54,155 nt of DNA from Weissella confusa (GTDB lineage Bacteria > Bacillota > Bacilli > Lactobacillales > Lactobacillaceae). Positions 10,891-21,186 of the stretch are shown here, in pieces (position 1 is the first letter of the stretch; every line of letters begins with the position of its first letter). A model generated the notes under the pieces. It had not been told where the DNA came from and made no database searches. It saw only the letters and a program-made list of their open reading frames with translations. The stretch spans positions 1-54,155 of the forward strand of contig JACSZT010000009.1 of assembly GCA_014332815.1 (NCBI GenBank). Reading direction: 5' to 3'. The position numbers and the translations under genes are program-made.

Positions 10891-11880
10891 ATAATGCCTT
10901 TATCATTTTGGATGAAGCGCAAAACACGACGCCACAACAAATGAAGATGTTCCTAACTCGTTTGGGGTTCGGTTCGCACATGGTTGTAAACGGAGACGTT
11001 TCACAAATCGATTTGCCAAGCAAGGTGCGTTCAGGCTTGATTCAAGCTCGCCGTGTTTTGGTAAATGTGTCACACATCGAATTCATTCTCATCACGCGTC
11101 CTGCAGTTGAAGCTGGTGAAAGCCTTGGTTTCTTGCCAGGTGATTTGAAGGAAAAGGTTGATCCTTACCTACGACCAATTTACGATGCGTTGCACGCTAT
11201 TTTGGGCGCTGAGCATACGGAACGTTTGATGGATCGTGGTACGATTGAAATTGCGCCATTGGCCTACATGCGTGGTCGTACGTTGTACATGTACACGGAG
11301 ACGTTGATTCGTGATGCCAAGGGACACCCAGTTCGTGTTAAGAACTATGGTCAACGCCGTTATATTCAAGCGATTCGCAATAACGACATTACGTTTGGTA
11401 TTGGTCCGGCTGGAACTGGAAAGACGTATTTGGCTGTTGTAATGGCCGTGGCTGCTTTGAAGCGCGGTGATGTGGAGAAAATTCTTGAAGAAGGCATGCA
11501 TGTTGCATTGTCTGTGTTTGGGGACCAACTTACGATTAAGGGTGAAGCTGACGCAGTTGATGCTGCTGAAGCAATCGTCGCTGAATTGGCCGCTTTGATT
11601 AAAAAAGGTGTGAAGCTAAACGCAACTGATATCGTCTCAGCGATGAAGATGTCAGAACGTGGGACGTTGGAATACTTTGGTTGGGCTAATCTTAGTCGAA
11701 CTCTGATGCGGGGGATGCCCCCGATACATATCTATTTGCGGTATAATAGTAACCGTAAGAGAATAATTCGAATTAGAGGGATTACATTTTTGGCAGCACA
11801 AGTTGAAAAAGTTTATCGTTTTGAAAATGCTGAGCAAGAAATTGGTTTGGTCGGCGCACAAGACAGTAATTTGAAGTTAA
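10693..11880 (+). CDS. phoH: PhoH family ATPase
   Basis: Cytoplasmic ATPase of the PhoH/PhoL family, linked to RNA metabolism. Start TTG 11790 after AGAGGG; units 11485-11682, 11287-11484, 11089-11286 and 10891-11088; stop TAA 10815-10817; 1008 nt, 335 residues. Walker [12 protein letters not shown], Walker [21 protein letters not shown], and a lysine/glutamate-rich tail. A TATAAT (11742-11747) lies upstream, with no clear -35. First gene of the phoH-ybeY-dgkA-era set. Confidence 0.95.
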
Positions 11881-12474
11881 AGGTCAAATCGACGTTTTGA
11901 AGCGTTACATGCCTGAGCAAATGTCAGAAGAAGAAGTCGTTGCCGTTGTTAAGGAAACGATTGCTGAAGTTGGTGCATCATCAAAGGCTGACTTGGGTAA
12001 GGTTATGGGTGCTTTGATGCCTAAGGTTAAGGGTAAGGCCGACGGTAAGTTGGTTAACCAAACTGTACAATCATTGTTAATGAAGGCTAAGGACAAGGTT
12101 ACTTTGGGCGTTGTTCGTATGGTAAAGTCTTCAGTTTCTAACGAGCAAATCAAGTTGGGTCACGACTTGACTGCTGACGAAGAATTGGCTGTTTTGTCAC
12201 GTGAAATGAAGCAACGTGTCGAAGAGTTGGAATCATACAAGGATGCTGATCGTGAAGATTTGGCTGAAGAAATCCGATCAAGCCATCAGTACAACGTAAG
12301 TTGAAGGCTGAGGCCGCTCGTAAGCGCAAGAACAAGAAGAGCCGTTAATTCGACTCTTGCCGGGCTACCTGCTGGTGGTCCGGTTTTGTTTTATACTCAG
12401 AAATTATTCAAAAACAAAAAGGAGATAATGACTATGAGTTTGTTGGAACAATTGACTAACGACATGAAGGAAGG
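11683..12474 (+). CDS. yqeY: GatB/YqeY domain protein
   Basis: Start ATG 12434 after AAGGAGA; units 12079-12276 and 11881-12078; stop TAA 11687-11689; 444 nt, 147 residues. Helical YqeY protein ([17 protein letters not shown], then [18 protein letters not shown]) with the tail domain that GatB uses to contact tRNA; function of the stand-alone form is not settled. Lies between rpsU and phoH, the common order in Firmicutes. Confidence 0.92.
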
Positions 12475-12672
12475 CAATTCTGGTAAACTATTAAAGAACA
12501 AAAGTGTGCGACATATATAAAAGTTGGAAACTTCACACGGGAAGGGAGGGTAAACATTATGGCAAAGACTGTTGTTCGTAAGAATGAGTCTCTTGATGAT
12601 GCTCTCCGTCGCTTCAAGCGTGGTGTATCAAAGGATGGTACCTTGCAAGAGTACCGTAAGCGTGAGTTCTAA
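12277..12672 (+). CDS. rpsU: 30S ribosomal protein S21
   Basis: Start ATG 12559 with AAGGGAGGG ribosome site; reads to 12671, then the complement of 12474, then 12277 to stop TAA 12346-12348; 61 residues. Sequence shows [17 protein letters not shown], then REFY joined to IKPSVQRK, and a basic tail [10 protein letters not shown]. In the window the coding region appears cut after REF by a false stop at the seam. Confidence 0.95.
12360..12392 (+). terminator. Terminator after rpsU
   Basis: CCGGGCTACC / GGTGGTCCGG stem (with G-U pairs) and TTTTGTTTT, 11 nt after the rpsU stop, before the yqeY ribosome site. Confidence 0.75.
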
Positions 12673-12870
12673 GCCATTTATGAGGTTGATCCACAGGCCT
12701 GGGCATCACTTTGGCGCATCGACCGCACGTTCGGTCGTTTCTACGAACCAAAGTTGTAAGCTAACGGTTTGTTAGGTACAAAAAGCTTAGGGACAAACAT
12801 TTTAGGTGTGACTAGGTGAAGAGTGATAACAAATCGTCAGCAGTTTTGTATAAAGCGTTGACAACAGGTA
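12475..12870 (+). promoter_or_regulatory. rpsU promoter split by a seam
   Basis: -35 TTGACA at 12858-12863 and -10 TAAACT at 12484-12489. They are about 370 nt apart and in the wrong order in the window. Joining 12869 to the complement of 12672 and then 12475 gives a 16-nt spacer, right before rpsU. Confidence 0.7.
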
Positions 12871-13860
12871 GATTTGGTTTATACGCGTCAACAAAAGATG
12901 CAAGTGATGATTGTGACGGAAAAGCCTAATTTGGTTATCGAAGCCATTCAACGTGATATCCGCCGTGGTATTACCATCGTGCACCACGCTGAAGGTGGAT
13001 ATAACCACCACCACAAGGAAGTCTTGTTCACGGTTATCTCAATGTATGAGCAATATGACCTACGTGAAGGGTTGGCACTTCGTAACGGACTCTCAACTGG
13101 TGGGTTGGATATTATCGGTATCCTGGTACGTCGTAAGACTGGCATGAAGATGGGAGCAGTGAACTTAACGTTTAACTTCTTCATCTTGTTGGCCTCAGGG
13201 TTCTTGTTTGGTCCACAATATGCGTTGTACACCGGTATCGGGCTGGTTATCAACGCGCGCGTGATCGTCTTGTTGGTGCTGATTAACGTGCCCCTAATGA
13301 TTACTGCGTACCGTGCAATTGGTAAGCGATTTGCGATGTTTACGGCGTTGGCTTTGTTGCTGGCCGCGATTGCCATGCGTTTGGTTTCGCAACCAGAACA
13401 ATTATGGACGCACGATCCGCTTGTAATGGCCATCTTTGGTGGTGCTGTCAATGGATTCGGAACAGACCAGATAGAACAGTATTTTAATCGACACCAGTAC
13501 TCAAGTCGCATTGGTAGTGCGATGGTATATGCAGTTGCTTCAGCGATTGCATTGAACTTTTTTTGGACACCCGGACACATTTATTCTTCTGGATTTACAG
13601 GGCTAGCCCAGCTGCTAAACACATTGCTTGAACGCTTTGTGGGGTGGCATGTGCCAGTTGGCCAATGGTTGCAGGTGCAATTCTAGGATTCCTATTCGCA
13701 TTCTTCCGTCGTCGCAAGGAAGATGAGCGTGATGAAGAAAACGAAGCATAATAGTTAAAGTATGACGAAAACTTACGGGCATTGGTCCGTAAGTTTTTTA
13801 TTTATATCGGCATTTTCGTGCTAAAATCATAAAGTACAAATTGAAAGAAGCGAGAAAATT
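12673..13860 (+). CDS. YitT family membrane protein (DUF161/DUF2179)
   Basis: The start codon is itself split: A 13858, T 13859 plus the complement of base 13662 gives ATG, after GAAGCGAG. Units 13465-13662, 13267-13464, 13069-13266 and 12871-13068; stop TAA 12757-12759; 882 nt, 293 residues. Several membrane helices (MVYAVASAIALNFF; IVLLVLINVPLMIT; FFILLASGFLFG), GLSTGGLDIIG, and the cytosolic DUF2179 domain with GITIVHHAEGGYN. The family is widespread in Firmicutes; function unknown, transport suspected. Confidence 0.9.
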
Positions 13861-15246
13861 ATGCAGCGATGTTGTATGGTAATAATGCGACAGCAAGTCA
13901 ACAAACGTTGAACCTAGACTCATCAAACGGCAACCGAACTCGTCTTGGGGGTTCAAATACCGGTCGTGATTTGATTCATGACATGATTGTGTCTGATGAT
14001 GCCAAGCGTTCTAATGCGTTGAAGATGGAACAAGCTGGCGTTGGTTCTGAATGGATCCATTCAAACGTAACAGGTCCAGACGAACCAACTGCTGACAACC
14101 AAAACAACTCAAATGACTCAAACGGGTCAAATGGTGTAACCACGTCACCAGTTGCTACGCCGGATGGTGCACAAACTGATTCCGTGACAAACGGGACACT
14201 AGGATTGGTTTCAGCGGGTGTTAACCCAATTGCACGCGCTGCGGTGTTCGGCAATCAAAAGCAAGACACGCAACCAGCAGACGCATTGCAGAAGCAAGAC
14301 ACCCAACCAGCTGATGCACTGCAGAAGCCGGATTATGGGGCTGTTCCGGCGCCAAGCACGCCTGACCACGGTCAACAAACGATTGACGGCAATACAGAAG
14401 GTGGTAGGCCTGATACGGGTTACATCGCAGCGCCAAGCATTTCTGGTGACGGCGACGGGCAACGACCAAGCGGGCCTGAAGAACCGATTATACCTAAGCC
14501 AGATGTACCAACAGAAGATATAACAATGTGGCCAATTGATGCGCCTGATTTTTCTGATTGGGATACGTTACCAGCTTTTGCCTTACAAACGCCGGATACG
14601 CTACCGGCAGACCCGTTGCAAAAGCAAGACACGCAGCCAGCGGATGCATTACCCATTAACGGACAAGCGTTCGATGGATATTTGACGTTTAAAGATAGCC
14701 GTCTTGCAAATGTTGGCTCAACGGCTCGTGTTGCAGTGAAATTTAACAGTGTTTACTCAATTCAATTTCAAATTTTTTATGAAGTTAGCGCCAATCCTAG
14801 TCATTCCGAAACTTGGTATGGTTCGTCTGGGACTAATTTTACGATTGCATTAACTGATAACACACACACGGAAATGGCTAACCTGGGAAATGGCTACACT
14901 GTAACTTGGCATACGCCACTTTACACAGAGAGCAGAGAGGCTTTGGATAAAAAAATATCACAACCTGATGTGCGACTCGAAATTATTCGTGAAGCTGGGT
15001 TTACGATTAATAACAGGCCCGCCATGGATTGGCATCCGGTTCAGAGTTACATTTTGTTCATAAATCATCTTTATACTTTTTGTTAGTGATAAAGATAAGT
15101 AAGTATCTTTTGTTAGAAAAAAGTAGATTGGAAGAATTTGGGGAATTGAAGCATGTAGAACTGGCGAAAATTTAGCGTTTCCCTGCCCGTAGTTCTAGGG
15201 ATGACGTTGCTGGCGGGAAAAGCATATGGATCCGATGATGTTTTTG
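13663..15246 (+). CDS. Secreted surface protein with membrane anchor; stop at codon 2
   Basis: ATG 15153 follows GGGGAATTGAAGC, but the second codon is TAG (15156-15158). The rest is in the same frame: 15159-15245, six full units 14851-15048 to 13861-14058, then 13663 to stop TAA 13749-13751, 457 codons in all. The frame encodes a signal peptide (WRKFSVSLPVVLGMTLLAG), a beta-rich domain (GYTVTWHTPLYTE; FQIFYEVSANPS), a Pro/Asp/Gln linker with QKQDTQPADAL repeats, an Asn/Ser-rich stalk, and a C-terminal membrane helix AILGFLFAFF with a charged tail. No LPxTG motif is seen. Codon 2 was probably AAG; an in-frame ATG at 15201 might restart but would cut the signal peptide. Probably inactive, or a sequence error. 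Confidence 0.7.
13768..13799 (+). terminator. Terminator of the surface protein gene
   Basis: AAAACTTACGG / CCGTAAGTTTTTT hairpin, 17 nt after the stop at 13749-13751. Confidence 0.9.
14267..14652 (+). repeat. QKQDTQPADAL linker repeats
   Basis: The peptide KQDTQPADAL occurs twice in tandem at about 14267-14327 and again at about 14622-14652, with a variant (TPDTLPADPL) just before the last copy. In natural order 14653 -> 14455-14652 -> 14257-14454, so the copies become adjacent and form a stalk in the surface protein. Confidence 0.75.
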
Positions 15247-17226
15247 ATTGTTGACGACTTGGGCTTGACGGCGCCTGTATACGCCGACATTGAAGCACCA
15301 AACATGTCAGAAGAATAATTAGATAATTAAAGCGCACGTTTGCACTATTTTGCGAACGTGCGCTTTTTTATTTGTCAATCGAAATTCCTATTAATAGTAA
15401 GTATATGTGTTTCGAAAATAGCACACCCGAGATTGTCGTATTTTGCGCACGACGCATTTGGCTTCTTGCTTGAAGGTATGGAATACGGCTTCCCACCAAT
15501 GGGTGGAATCGCCCTAGGATTGGATCGTTTGGCTATGTTGTTGGCCGGACGTGACAACATCCGTGAGGTGATTGCGTTCCCTAAGAACTCAAAGGCAACT
15601 GAGCCAATGACGGAAGCGCCAACGCCTGTTGCGAAGGCACAAGCTGCGCACCACCCATTCACAATGCCAAATGAAGAAGATTTGCCATTGTTGGAGACGA
15701 CGGAAGGTGCTCACCAAGCACACGCCCAATCATACGACCTTGTTTTGAACGGATACGAGTTGGGTTCAGGTTCAATCCGTATTCACCGTATGGACATCCA
15801 AGAGAAGATGTTGTCAGCTCTTGGCTTCACTAAGGAAGCATTGGCCCAAACTGAAGCTAAGGCTGGCGACTTGATTTTGTTTGCTGCTGATTCAGAAGGT
15901 GTTGTGTCAGCAACGTTGGATGCTTTGCGTCGTATGACAGCCAAGGAAATGGACTTGATTGACAACAGCAAGTGGGCTTTCGCTTGGGTTGTTAACTGGC
16001 CATTGTTCGAGCACCAAGCTGAAGAAGATCGTTGGATCAACGCGGTAAAGAACGGTGGCCAAGTAAAGGCTATCGTTGTACCTGGTGGTGCTGATCACTA
16101 CTCACGTAAGGACATTGATAAGATGGCCCAATACATCGAACGTTTCGGTGCCAAGGGATTGGCTTGGTTGAAGGTGACTGATGAAGGTATCACTGGACCA
16201 ATCGCCAAGTTCTTGACGACGAAGGGTGACGATTTAATGGCATTGGTTAACGAATGGGTTGCCGCTATCATGAAGAAGACGGTTGACGTTGATTTGGATA
16301 CGGCCCAAATTCCAGTATTGGATTACGCTGATTCAATCAAGCGTTTCGGAACTGACAAGCCTGACATGCGTTTCGGCATGGAATTGCAAGATTTGTCAGA
16401 GTTGATGGCTGATTCAGAATTTGGTGTCTTTGCGCCATCACGTGTTTACCCTGGTTCATTCTACGCATTGCCACAATCACCACAATTGTTTAAGCAATTG
16501 TTGATGGGTGCCGGCTTTGACCGTTACTACCAAGTTGCCCGTGCCTTCCGTGACGAGGATTTGCGTGGTGACCGTCAACCAGAATTTACGCAATTGGACG
16601 TTGAGACGTCATTCATGACGCAAGACGAAATTGATATCAACGTTTCAGACGAATTGCGTTTGAAGTACCGTTACTTGGATTTGCGTCGTCCTGAGATGCA
16701 AAAGAACTTGCGTATCCGTTCAAAGATTACGGCTGCAACGCACGAATTCTTGGATGCCAACGGTTTCATCGACATCGAGACGCCATACTTGGCCAAGTCA
16801 ACGCCAGAAGGAGCTCGTGACTACCTAGTGTCAGAAGAATTTGGTGCGGATGCTTTGTCAGTTGCTGAAAAGATGCGTTCAGAATTCGTTATCGAGGTTG
16901 AAGGTGTCGTTCGTTCACGTGCAGAAGGTGCGGTTAACGACAACTTGAAGTCAGGTAAGATCGAAGTGCAGGTGGCTAAGGCAACGATTTTGTCAGAAGC
17001 TAAGACGACGCCATTCTATATTGAAGAGCCCAGAGTTTATTGAAGTTGAAGAAGACGTAGAAGAGGAAAACTAATTATGAAGCGTACTAACTATGCTGGC
17101 TTGATTGATGAAGCCTACCTTGATCAAACTGTCACGCTACAAGGATGGGTGCAAAAGCGCCGTGACTTGGGTGGTTTGATTTTCGTTGATTTGCGTGACC
17201 GTGAAGGTATCGTTCAATTGGCCTTA
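15247..17226 (+). CDS. aspS: Aspartyl-tRNA synthetase
   Basis: Start ATG 17077, 2 nt after the hisS stop; eight full units 16831-17028 down to 15445-15642; stop TAA 15316-15318; 1806 nt, 601 residues. OB-fold anticodon domain ([20 protein letters not shown]), class II motifs [44 protein letters not shown] insert domain, and C-terminal [11 protein letters not shown]. Seam 16829/16435 reads LVPSRV exactly. In window order 15340-17043 is an open frame, but C-terminus first. Confidence 0.95.
15329..15369 (+). terminator. Terminator after aspS
   Basis: AAAGCGCACGTTTGCA / TGCGAACGTGCGCTTTTTT hairpin, 11 nt after the aspS stop (15316-15318). Confidence 0.92.
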
Positions 17227-18612
17227 CCGTTCATTTGGTTACAGCGCAGAACGCGATTACCAAGATCGTAAGCTAAAGGCACAATTTAAGACGGCCGACA
17301 AGCTTGGCGCACGTTTCATCATCACGATTGGTGAGCGCGAATTGGCTGAGCAAACGGCGAACTTGAAGAACATGACAACTGGTGAAGAAATCACGGTGAA
17401 GTTGGCTGAACTTTACACGGGTCATGGTCGTTACAACGGTTTGGTTGAAGAGTTCGGCGGACCTGAAATGCCAGGTGTTGGATTTGGTATCGGACTTGAG
17501 CGTTTGATGTTGTTGCTTGAAGCTGAGGGTGCAACGTTGCCTGAACAAGCACCATTGGATGTTTACGTTGCAAACATGGGTGAAGGTACTGATGTTGCGG
17601 CTATGCAAATGGTCCAAGCAGCGCCATCAATCTTGGATTACTTGACGGAAGATGCTCAAGCACACTGGGAAAAGGTGCAAGCCTACCTTGAAGCAATGGG
17701 AATCGATTACGAAGTTGATGCCAACGTTGTCCGTGGTTTGGACTACTACAACCACACGATTTTCGAGGTTATGACACAATCAGCTGCGCTAGGTCATGGT
17801 TGGACGACAATCACTGGTGGGGGTGTGACAAACTTGAAGGTTAAGATCAACTCTTTGGGTGACAAGGAATCACGTGAAAACTACCGTAATGCCTTGATTG
17901 ACTTCTTGAAGCCACACTTTGATGAGTTGTCTGCTGACTCACAAACGCGTTTGGAGAAGAACCCATTGCGTGTCTTGGATTCAAAGGATGAAAAGGATCA
18001 AGCAATTGTTGCTGATGATGTTGAAAACAAGTTGTTTGGACCTGAGCACCAAAAGCCATACAAGATGTTCTACATCGGACCAATGTTCCGTTACGAGCGT
18101 CCACAAGCTGGCCGTATGCGTCAATTCCACCAAATCGGTGTTGAAGCATTGGGTTCAGATTCACCTGCTTTGGATGCTGAAGTTATCGCAATGGCAGTTG
18201 ATTTGTTCCAAACGTAAGAGACGGCGCGCCTTTTGTTCGGCGACTACCAATACTCAGAAGTGCGTACGCCGATTTTTGAAAGCTTTGATGTTTTTGCCCG
18301 TTCTGCTGGTGATACATCAGACGTTGTGACAAAGGAAATGTATGACTTCAAGGACAAGGGTGACCGTCACGTTGCTTTGCGTCCAGAAGGTACTGCCGGT
18401 GTTGTTCGTGCGTTGGCATGAGACCAAATTCAAGGTGGTACCGCGCTAAAAGGCGCCCTTGACGATACATGAAGTGTCGTTGAGGGCGCCTTTTCGTTTT
18501 GCACCATCGGAAACATGAGAGGAATTTTAAACATGGCTAAGCAATCATTCCAAAAGCCAAAGGGAACTGCTGATTTGCTCCCTGGTGAATCATTGAAGTG
18601 GCACTACGTTGG
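17029..18612 (+). CDS. hisS: Histidyl-tRNA synthetase
   Basis: Start ATG 18533; units 18217-18414, 18019-18216, 17821-18018, 17623-17820, 17425-17622 and 17227-17424; stop TAA 17072-17074; 1314 nt, 437 residues. Motif 2 [69 protein letters not shown], and C-terminal anticodon domain ([14 protein letters not shown]). With naive joining a TAG appears at 18216/17821; the unflipped-base rule gives TTG, leucine. Cotranscribed with aspS, behind a T-box leader. Confidence 0.95.
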
Positions 18613-18810
18613 GTTTAATGTGCTACACGGTGGCACCATAGACCTTGACGCAATTTACTTTCTATTGGATAATAAATCCCATAGATAAACCGATGAGAAA
18701 GCAAACTTGTGGTTGGTAGAAGAAAGCGAGCAGGGTCTGGTGTAAGCCTGTGGTTACTGAAGCAAGGGGACACTTTTTAGGTCGCAGCAATGCGCGTGTT
18801 GCCACGTTAG
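18415..18810 (+). promoter_or_regulatory. T-box leader of hisS-aspS
   Basis: Natural order 18642-18809 then 18415-18532. T-box core AAGGTGGTACCGCG at 18432-18445, terminator pair AAAAGGCGCCC / GGGCGCCTTTT at 18448-18494, then hisS. The upstream half carries the conserved AGAAAGCGAGCAGGG-like stem I region (18729-18736 area). Position implies control by uncharged tRNA-His. Confidence 0.88.
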
Positions 18811-19206
18811 CCTTGGGTGACTTGGGCATTCAATTGCGTAATTTTGTAGACGCTGAAGTTGGTCAGACGCAAGAACATAGTTTGGCCACGTTGAAAAATC
18901 AAATTAACGACATGAGTGCGGCCTTCTTGCAATTCGATAACGCAGCCGACTGGCAAGCCGTTTCGGCGGTTTCAAACCGAGTTACCGAAATGGAACGTTT
19001 ATACGCTCAGGAATTTCGATACCATTTCTTTGATGGGGAATGTGTTTAGAAACGAGGCATTTAATATGACAGCGATTAATACTGATAAGAAGTGGCAATG
19101 GAAGTCATGCGCCTGGCAGGCGTTGTCGATGAAATTGCTTATCATCTAACGAATGTGATGTTTGGGGATGAACCAGTCAATTTCGACAAGGCGGCTGTGA
19201 CGGCGC
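18613..19206 (+). CDS. Hypothetical protein, about 111 residues
   Basis: Frame from ATG 19098 to 19205, unit 18811-19008, then 18613 to stop TAG 18639-18641; 336 nt. Helix-rich (MRLAGVVDEIAYHLTNV; NRVTEMERLYARL), no signal peptide or membrane segment; I do not recognise it. The start is uncertain: an upstream ATG 19066 has the better ribosome site (CGAGG) but is out of frame and would give only 27 codons, so a 1-nt error or frameshift between 19090 and 19100 is possible. Lies between the amidase and the hisS leader, same direction. Confidence 0.6.
18645..18673 (+). promoter_or_regulatory. Promoter of the hisS leader
   Basis: TTGACG (18645-18650), 17-nt spacer, GATAAT (18668-18673), within one unit, immediately after the stop of the preceding small gene. 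Confidence 0.85.
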
Positions 19207-20196
19207 ATCGATAACAAGGTGCCAGCTACTTTGTTGGAAAATGGTTACATCAACTCAGATCGAGACTTTAAACAAATTAAGAGCCCAGCTTACCGAAAGT
19301 TGATTGCCAAAGACGTTGCCCAAGGATTGGAAACGTATTTTGACAATCGGGTAAAAACCGTTAATTAGTCACAGATTGTTAGGGGTTATTGATAGTATTA
19401 TTCCGAGAATGCAAACGCAGATGCATTTATTTCTTTCCACTTCGATTCAGTGGACGAAGCGAATACCGCGAGTGGCTTTACTGCATATTATTATCACAAA
19501 GACAATGGTTCTAAGGACCTAGCGCAAGCAATTAATGATGCGATGAATCCGAACATGCCTTTGGAGAATCGCGGGATTGACCGGGCTGAATATGTGGTGT
19601 TAGAAGCAACGATTGTTTTAGACCCTGGACACGGTGGTAACGATCCTGGTGCCAAGTCCAATAGTGGCAAAATGGAAAAGACGTATACATTGTTGTTGGC
19701 GCAACGAGTGGCAAAAACGCTACGGGCAACAGGCGCTCGGGTCATTATGACGCGTAATAGTGATAAACTTGTTTATCTTTCACAAATCCCAAAGGTGGCC
19801 ATCCCCAACTTAACGCTTCGTGAAAATCGAGGTGTGACGAGCACACCGATTTCAGTGCTAAAGCAGGGTGAGCACTTACAGATTTTGCAAGAAAACGATG
19901 GTTGGTACCAGGTACGTCGTGAAGATGAATCGACGGGGTGGGTAGCTAGCTGGTTGCTAGAACGTACAAAGCCGTTAGATAAAGTTACGCCGTTGTCTCG
20001 TTTTTTGCTCGAAATAAGGTACACTGTTCTAAGATATTATTTAGAGAAAGGACATGACAACATGCAAAAACTAGGCCGGTTAATGTTGGCATGGATTACA
20101 AAATTCTGGATGCCGTTGGCGATTACCGTTGGTATGTTAGCTGTGGCGGTTTCTGTCACGACGGTGATGCTGTATAAGCAACAAATAACGGTGCAG
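19207..20196 (+). CDS. N-acetylmuramoyl-L-alanine amidase (Amidase_3) with SH3 domain
   Basis: Start ATG 20062 after AGAAAGGAC; units 19801-19998, 19603-19800 and 19405-19602; stop TAG 19366-19368; 891 nt, 296 residues. N-terminal membrane anchor or signal (FWMPLAITVGMLAVAVSVTT), a bacterial SH3 domain (LRENRGVTSTPI ... DGWYQVR ... GWVASWLL), then the zinc amidase: DPGHGGNDPGA, FISFHFDS, LLENGYI with the catalytic Glu. Cleaves the amide between MurNAc and the stem peptide in peptidoglycan turnover. Order and length fit LytC-type amidases. Confidence 0.9.
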
Positions 20197-20394
20197 ATCT
20201 TGGTGAAGGAAAAGGAAGGTGGCATCAACTTGATGATGTCAGTGCCAGCTCACGCCTTTATCACGGATGTTGCGGATGTTGCAACGTACGACTTTGATGC
20301 ATTGCCATCAAACGAATGGGAAGGTAAGACTTTCTAATTCTGGTTTTACGTAAAAGAAGACCTAACATAAACGGTACTCACAAAAAGTGGGTGA
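19999..20394 (+). terminator. Terminator of the deoxyribosyltransferase gene, split by a seam
   Basis: Left arm AACGGTACTCAC and GTGGGTG lie at 20369-20393; the closing CCGTTTTTT is formed by the complement of 20196 and 19999-20005. Joined, it is a 12-bp stem with T6. Confidence 0.8.
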
Positions 20395-20790
20395 TTCTTC
20401 AGTCCACGTACTGAGCAACACGACGAATTCGAGTTTGGTTCAAAGGAATGGGCAAAGGCAATCTACAAGGGTGATAAGGATCACTTGGATCCAGCCGAAG
20501 TTGTGATTGCTGTAATTGACTATGAGGGTGAACACGTTGATCCAGGTACTGCCTGGGAGATTGGTTACTCAGAAGCAACGAAGAAGCCAGTTGATGTGCC
20601 ATTTATGTAGGTGTTGCTTGTTCGCTATTCGTCGGGTAAAATTATTAGGTAAGACTAATTAATAAAAGTTAGATGAAGAGGGAATTTTATGAAGCGCGTC
20701 TACCTAGCCGGTCCATTTTTTGATGATGACCAAATTGATCGTATTGAACGTATGGAAAAGGCTCTAGCAGCCAACCCAACGGTGTCAGAC
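20197..20790 (+). CDS. Nucleoside 2-deoxyribosyltransferase
   Basis: Start ATG 20689 with AGAGGGAA ribosome site; unit 20395-20592; stop TAA 20335-20337; 441 nt, 146 residues. Family start motif RVYLAGPFF, then GTAWEIGYSEA holding the catalytic glutamate, and the C-terminal INLMMSVPAHAFIT. Exchanges bases between 2'-deoxynucleosides for purine and pyrimidine salvage, as in lactobacilli. It follows a small gene (20593-21186) and ends in a terminator. Confidence 0.92.
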
Positions 20791-21186
20791 CAAGTTGGCG
20801 ACCTGGCCCATTGCGATGAAGCAAAGGGCATTGACCGCCCGTTCATTGGGAAGGTCGTACGCTGTGAGGGGCAGACGTACGATATGGAAGTGGTATACAT
20901 TCCGGATTTGACGCATGCGAATGCATCGTTGTTGCACACTCAGGTTCAGGTGGCCAAAACAGCTTCAGCACCATTTGCCAATAAGGCTTCAGAGGATCGT
21001 GAGTTTGATATCTCAGCTGATCCAGCTAAGTTTGTGTTGGCTGGTTTGAAGGATCAACAACGCCAATACGTGGCACACTAACTCCGAGAAAAAATCAATA
21101 ATTATGCGTGGCTTCATCAAACGCGCTGGGTACACTAATCGCAAAGACTAGTACAGGGGGAAGTGCCTATGCAAGATTATGAGTTA
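20593..21186 (+). CDS. Small hypothetical protein, 77 residues (DUF2187-like?)
   Basis: Start ATG 21169 after AGGGGGAAG; unit 20791-20988; stop TAG 20608-20610; 234 nt. The core IDRPFIGKVVRCEG resembles small SH3-like DUF2187 proteins that carry a RPFxGKV segment, but this is a resemblance only. No signal peptide or membrane helix. Lies between mvaS and the deoxyribosyltransferase, same direction. Confidence 0.65.

Noticed and set aside
14267..14330. CRISPR-like direct repeats
   Set aside because: Repeats are adjacent, in frame, and encode KQDTQPADAL linkers; no spacers and no cas genes.
17821..18216. hisS pseudogene with an in-frame TAG
   Set aside because: Seam codon becomes TTG (Leu) under the unflipped-base rule, matching the family.
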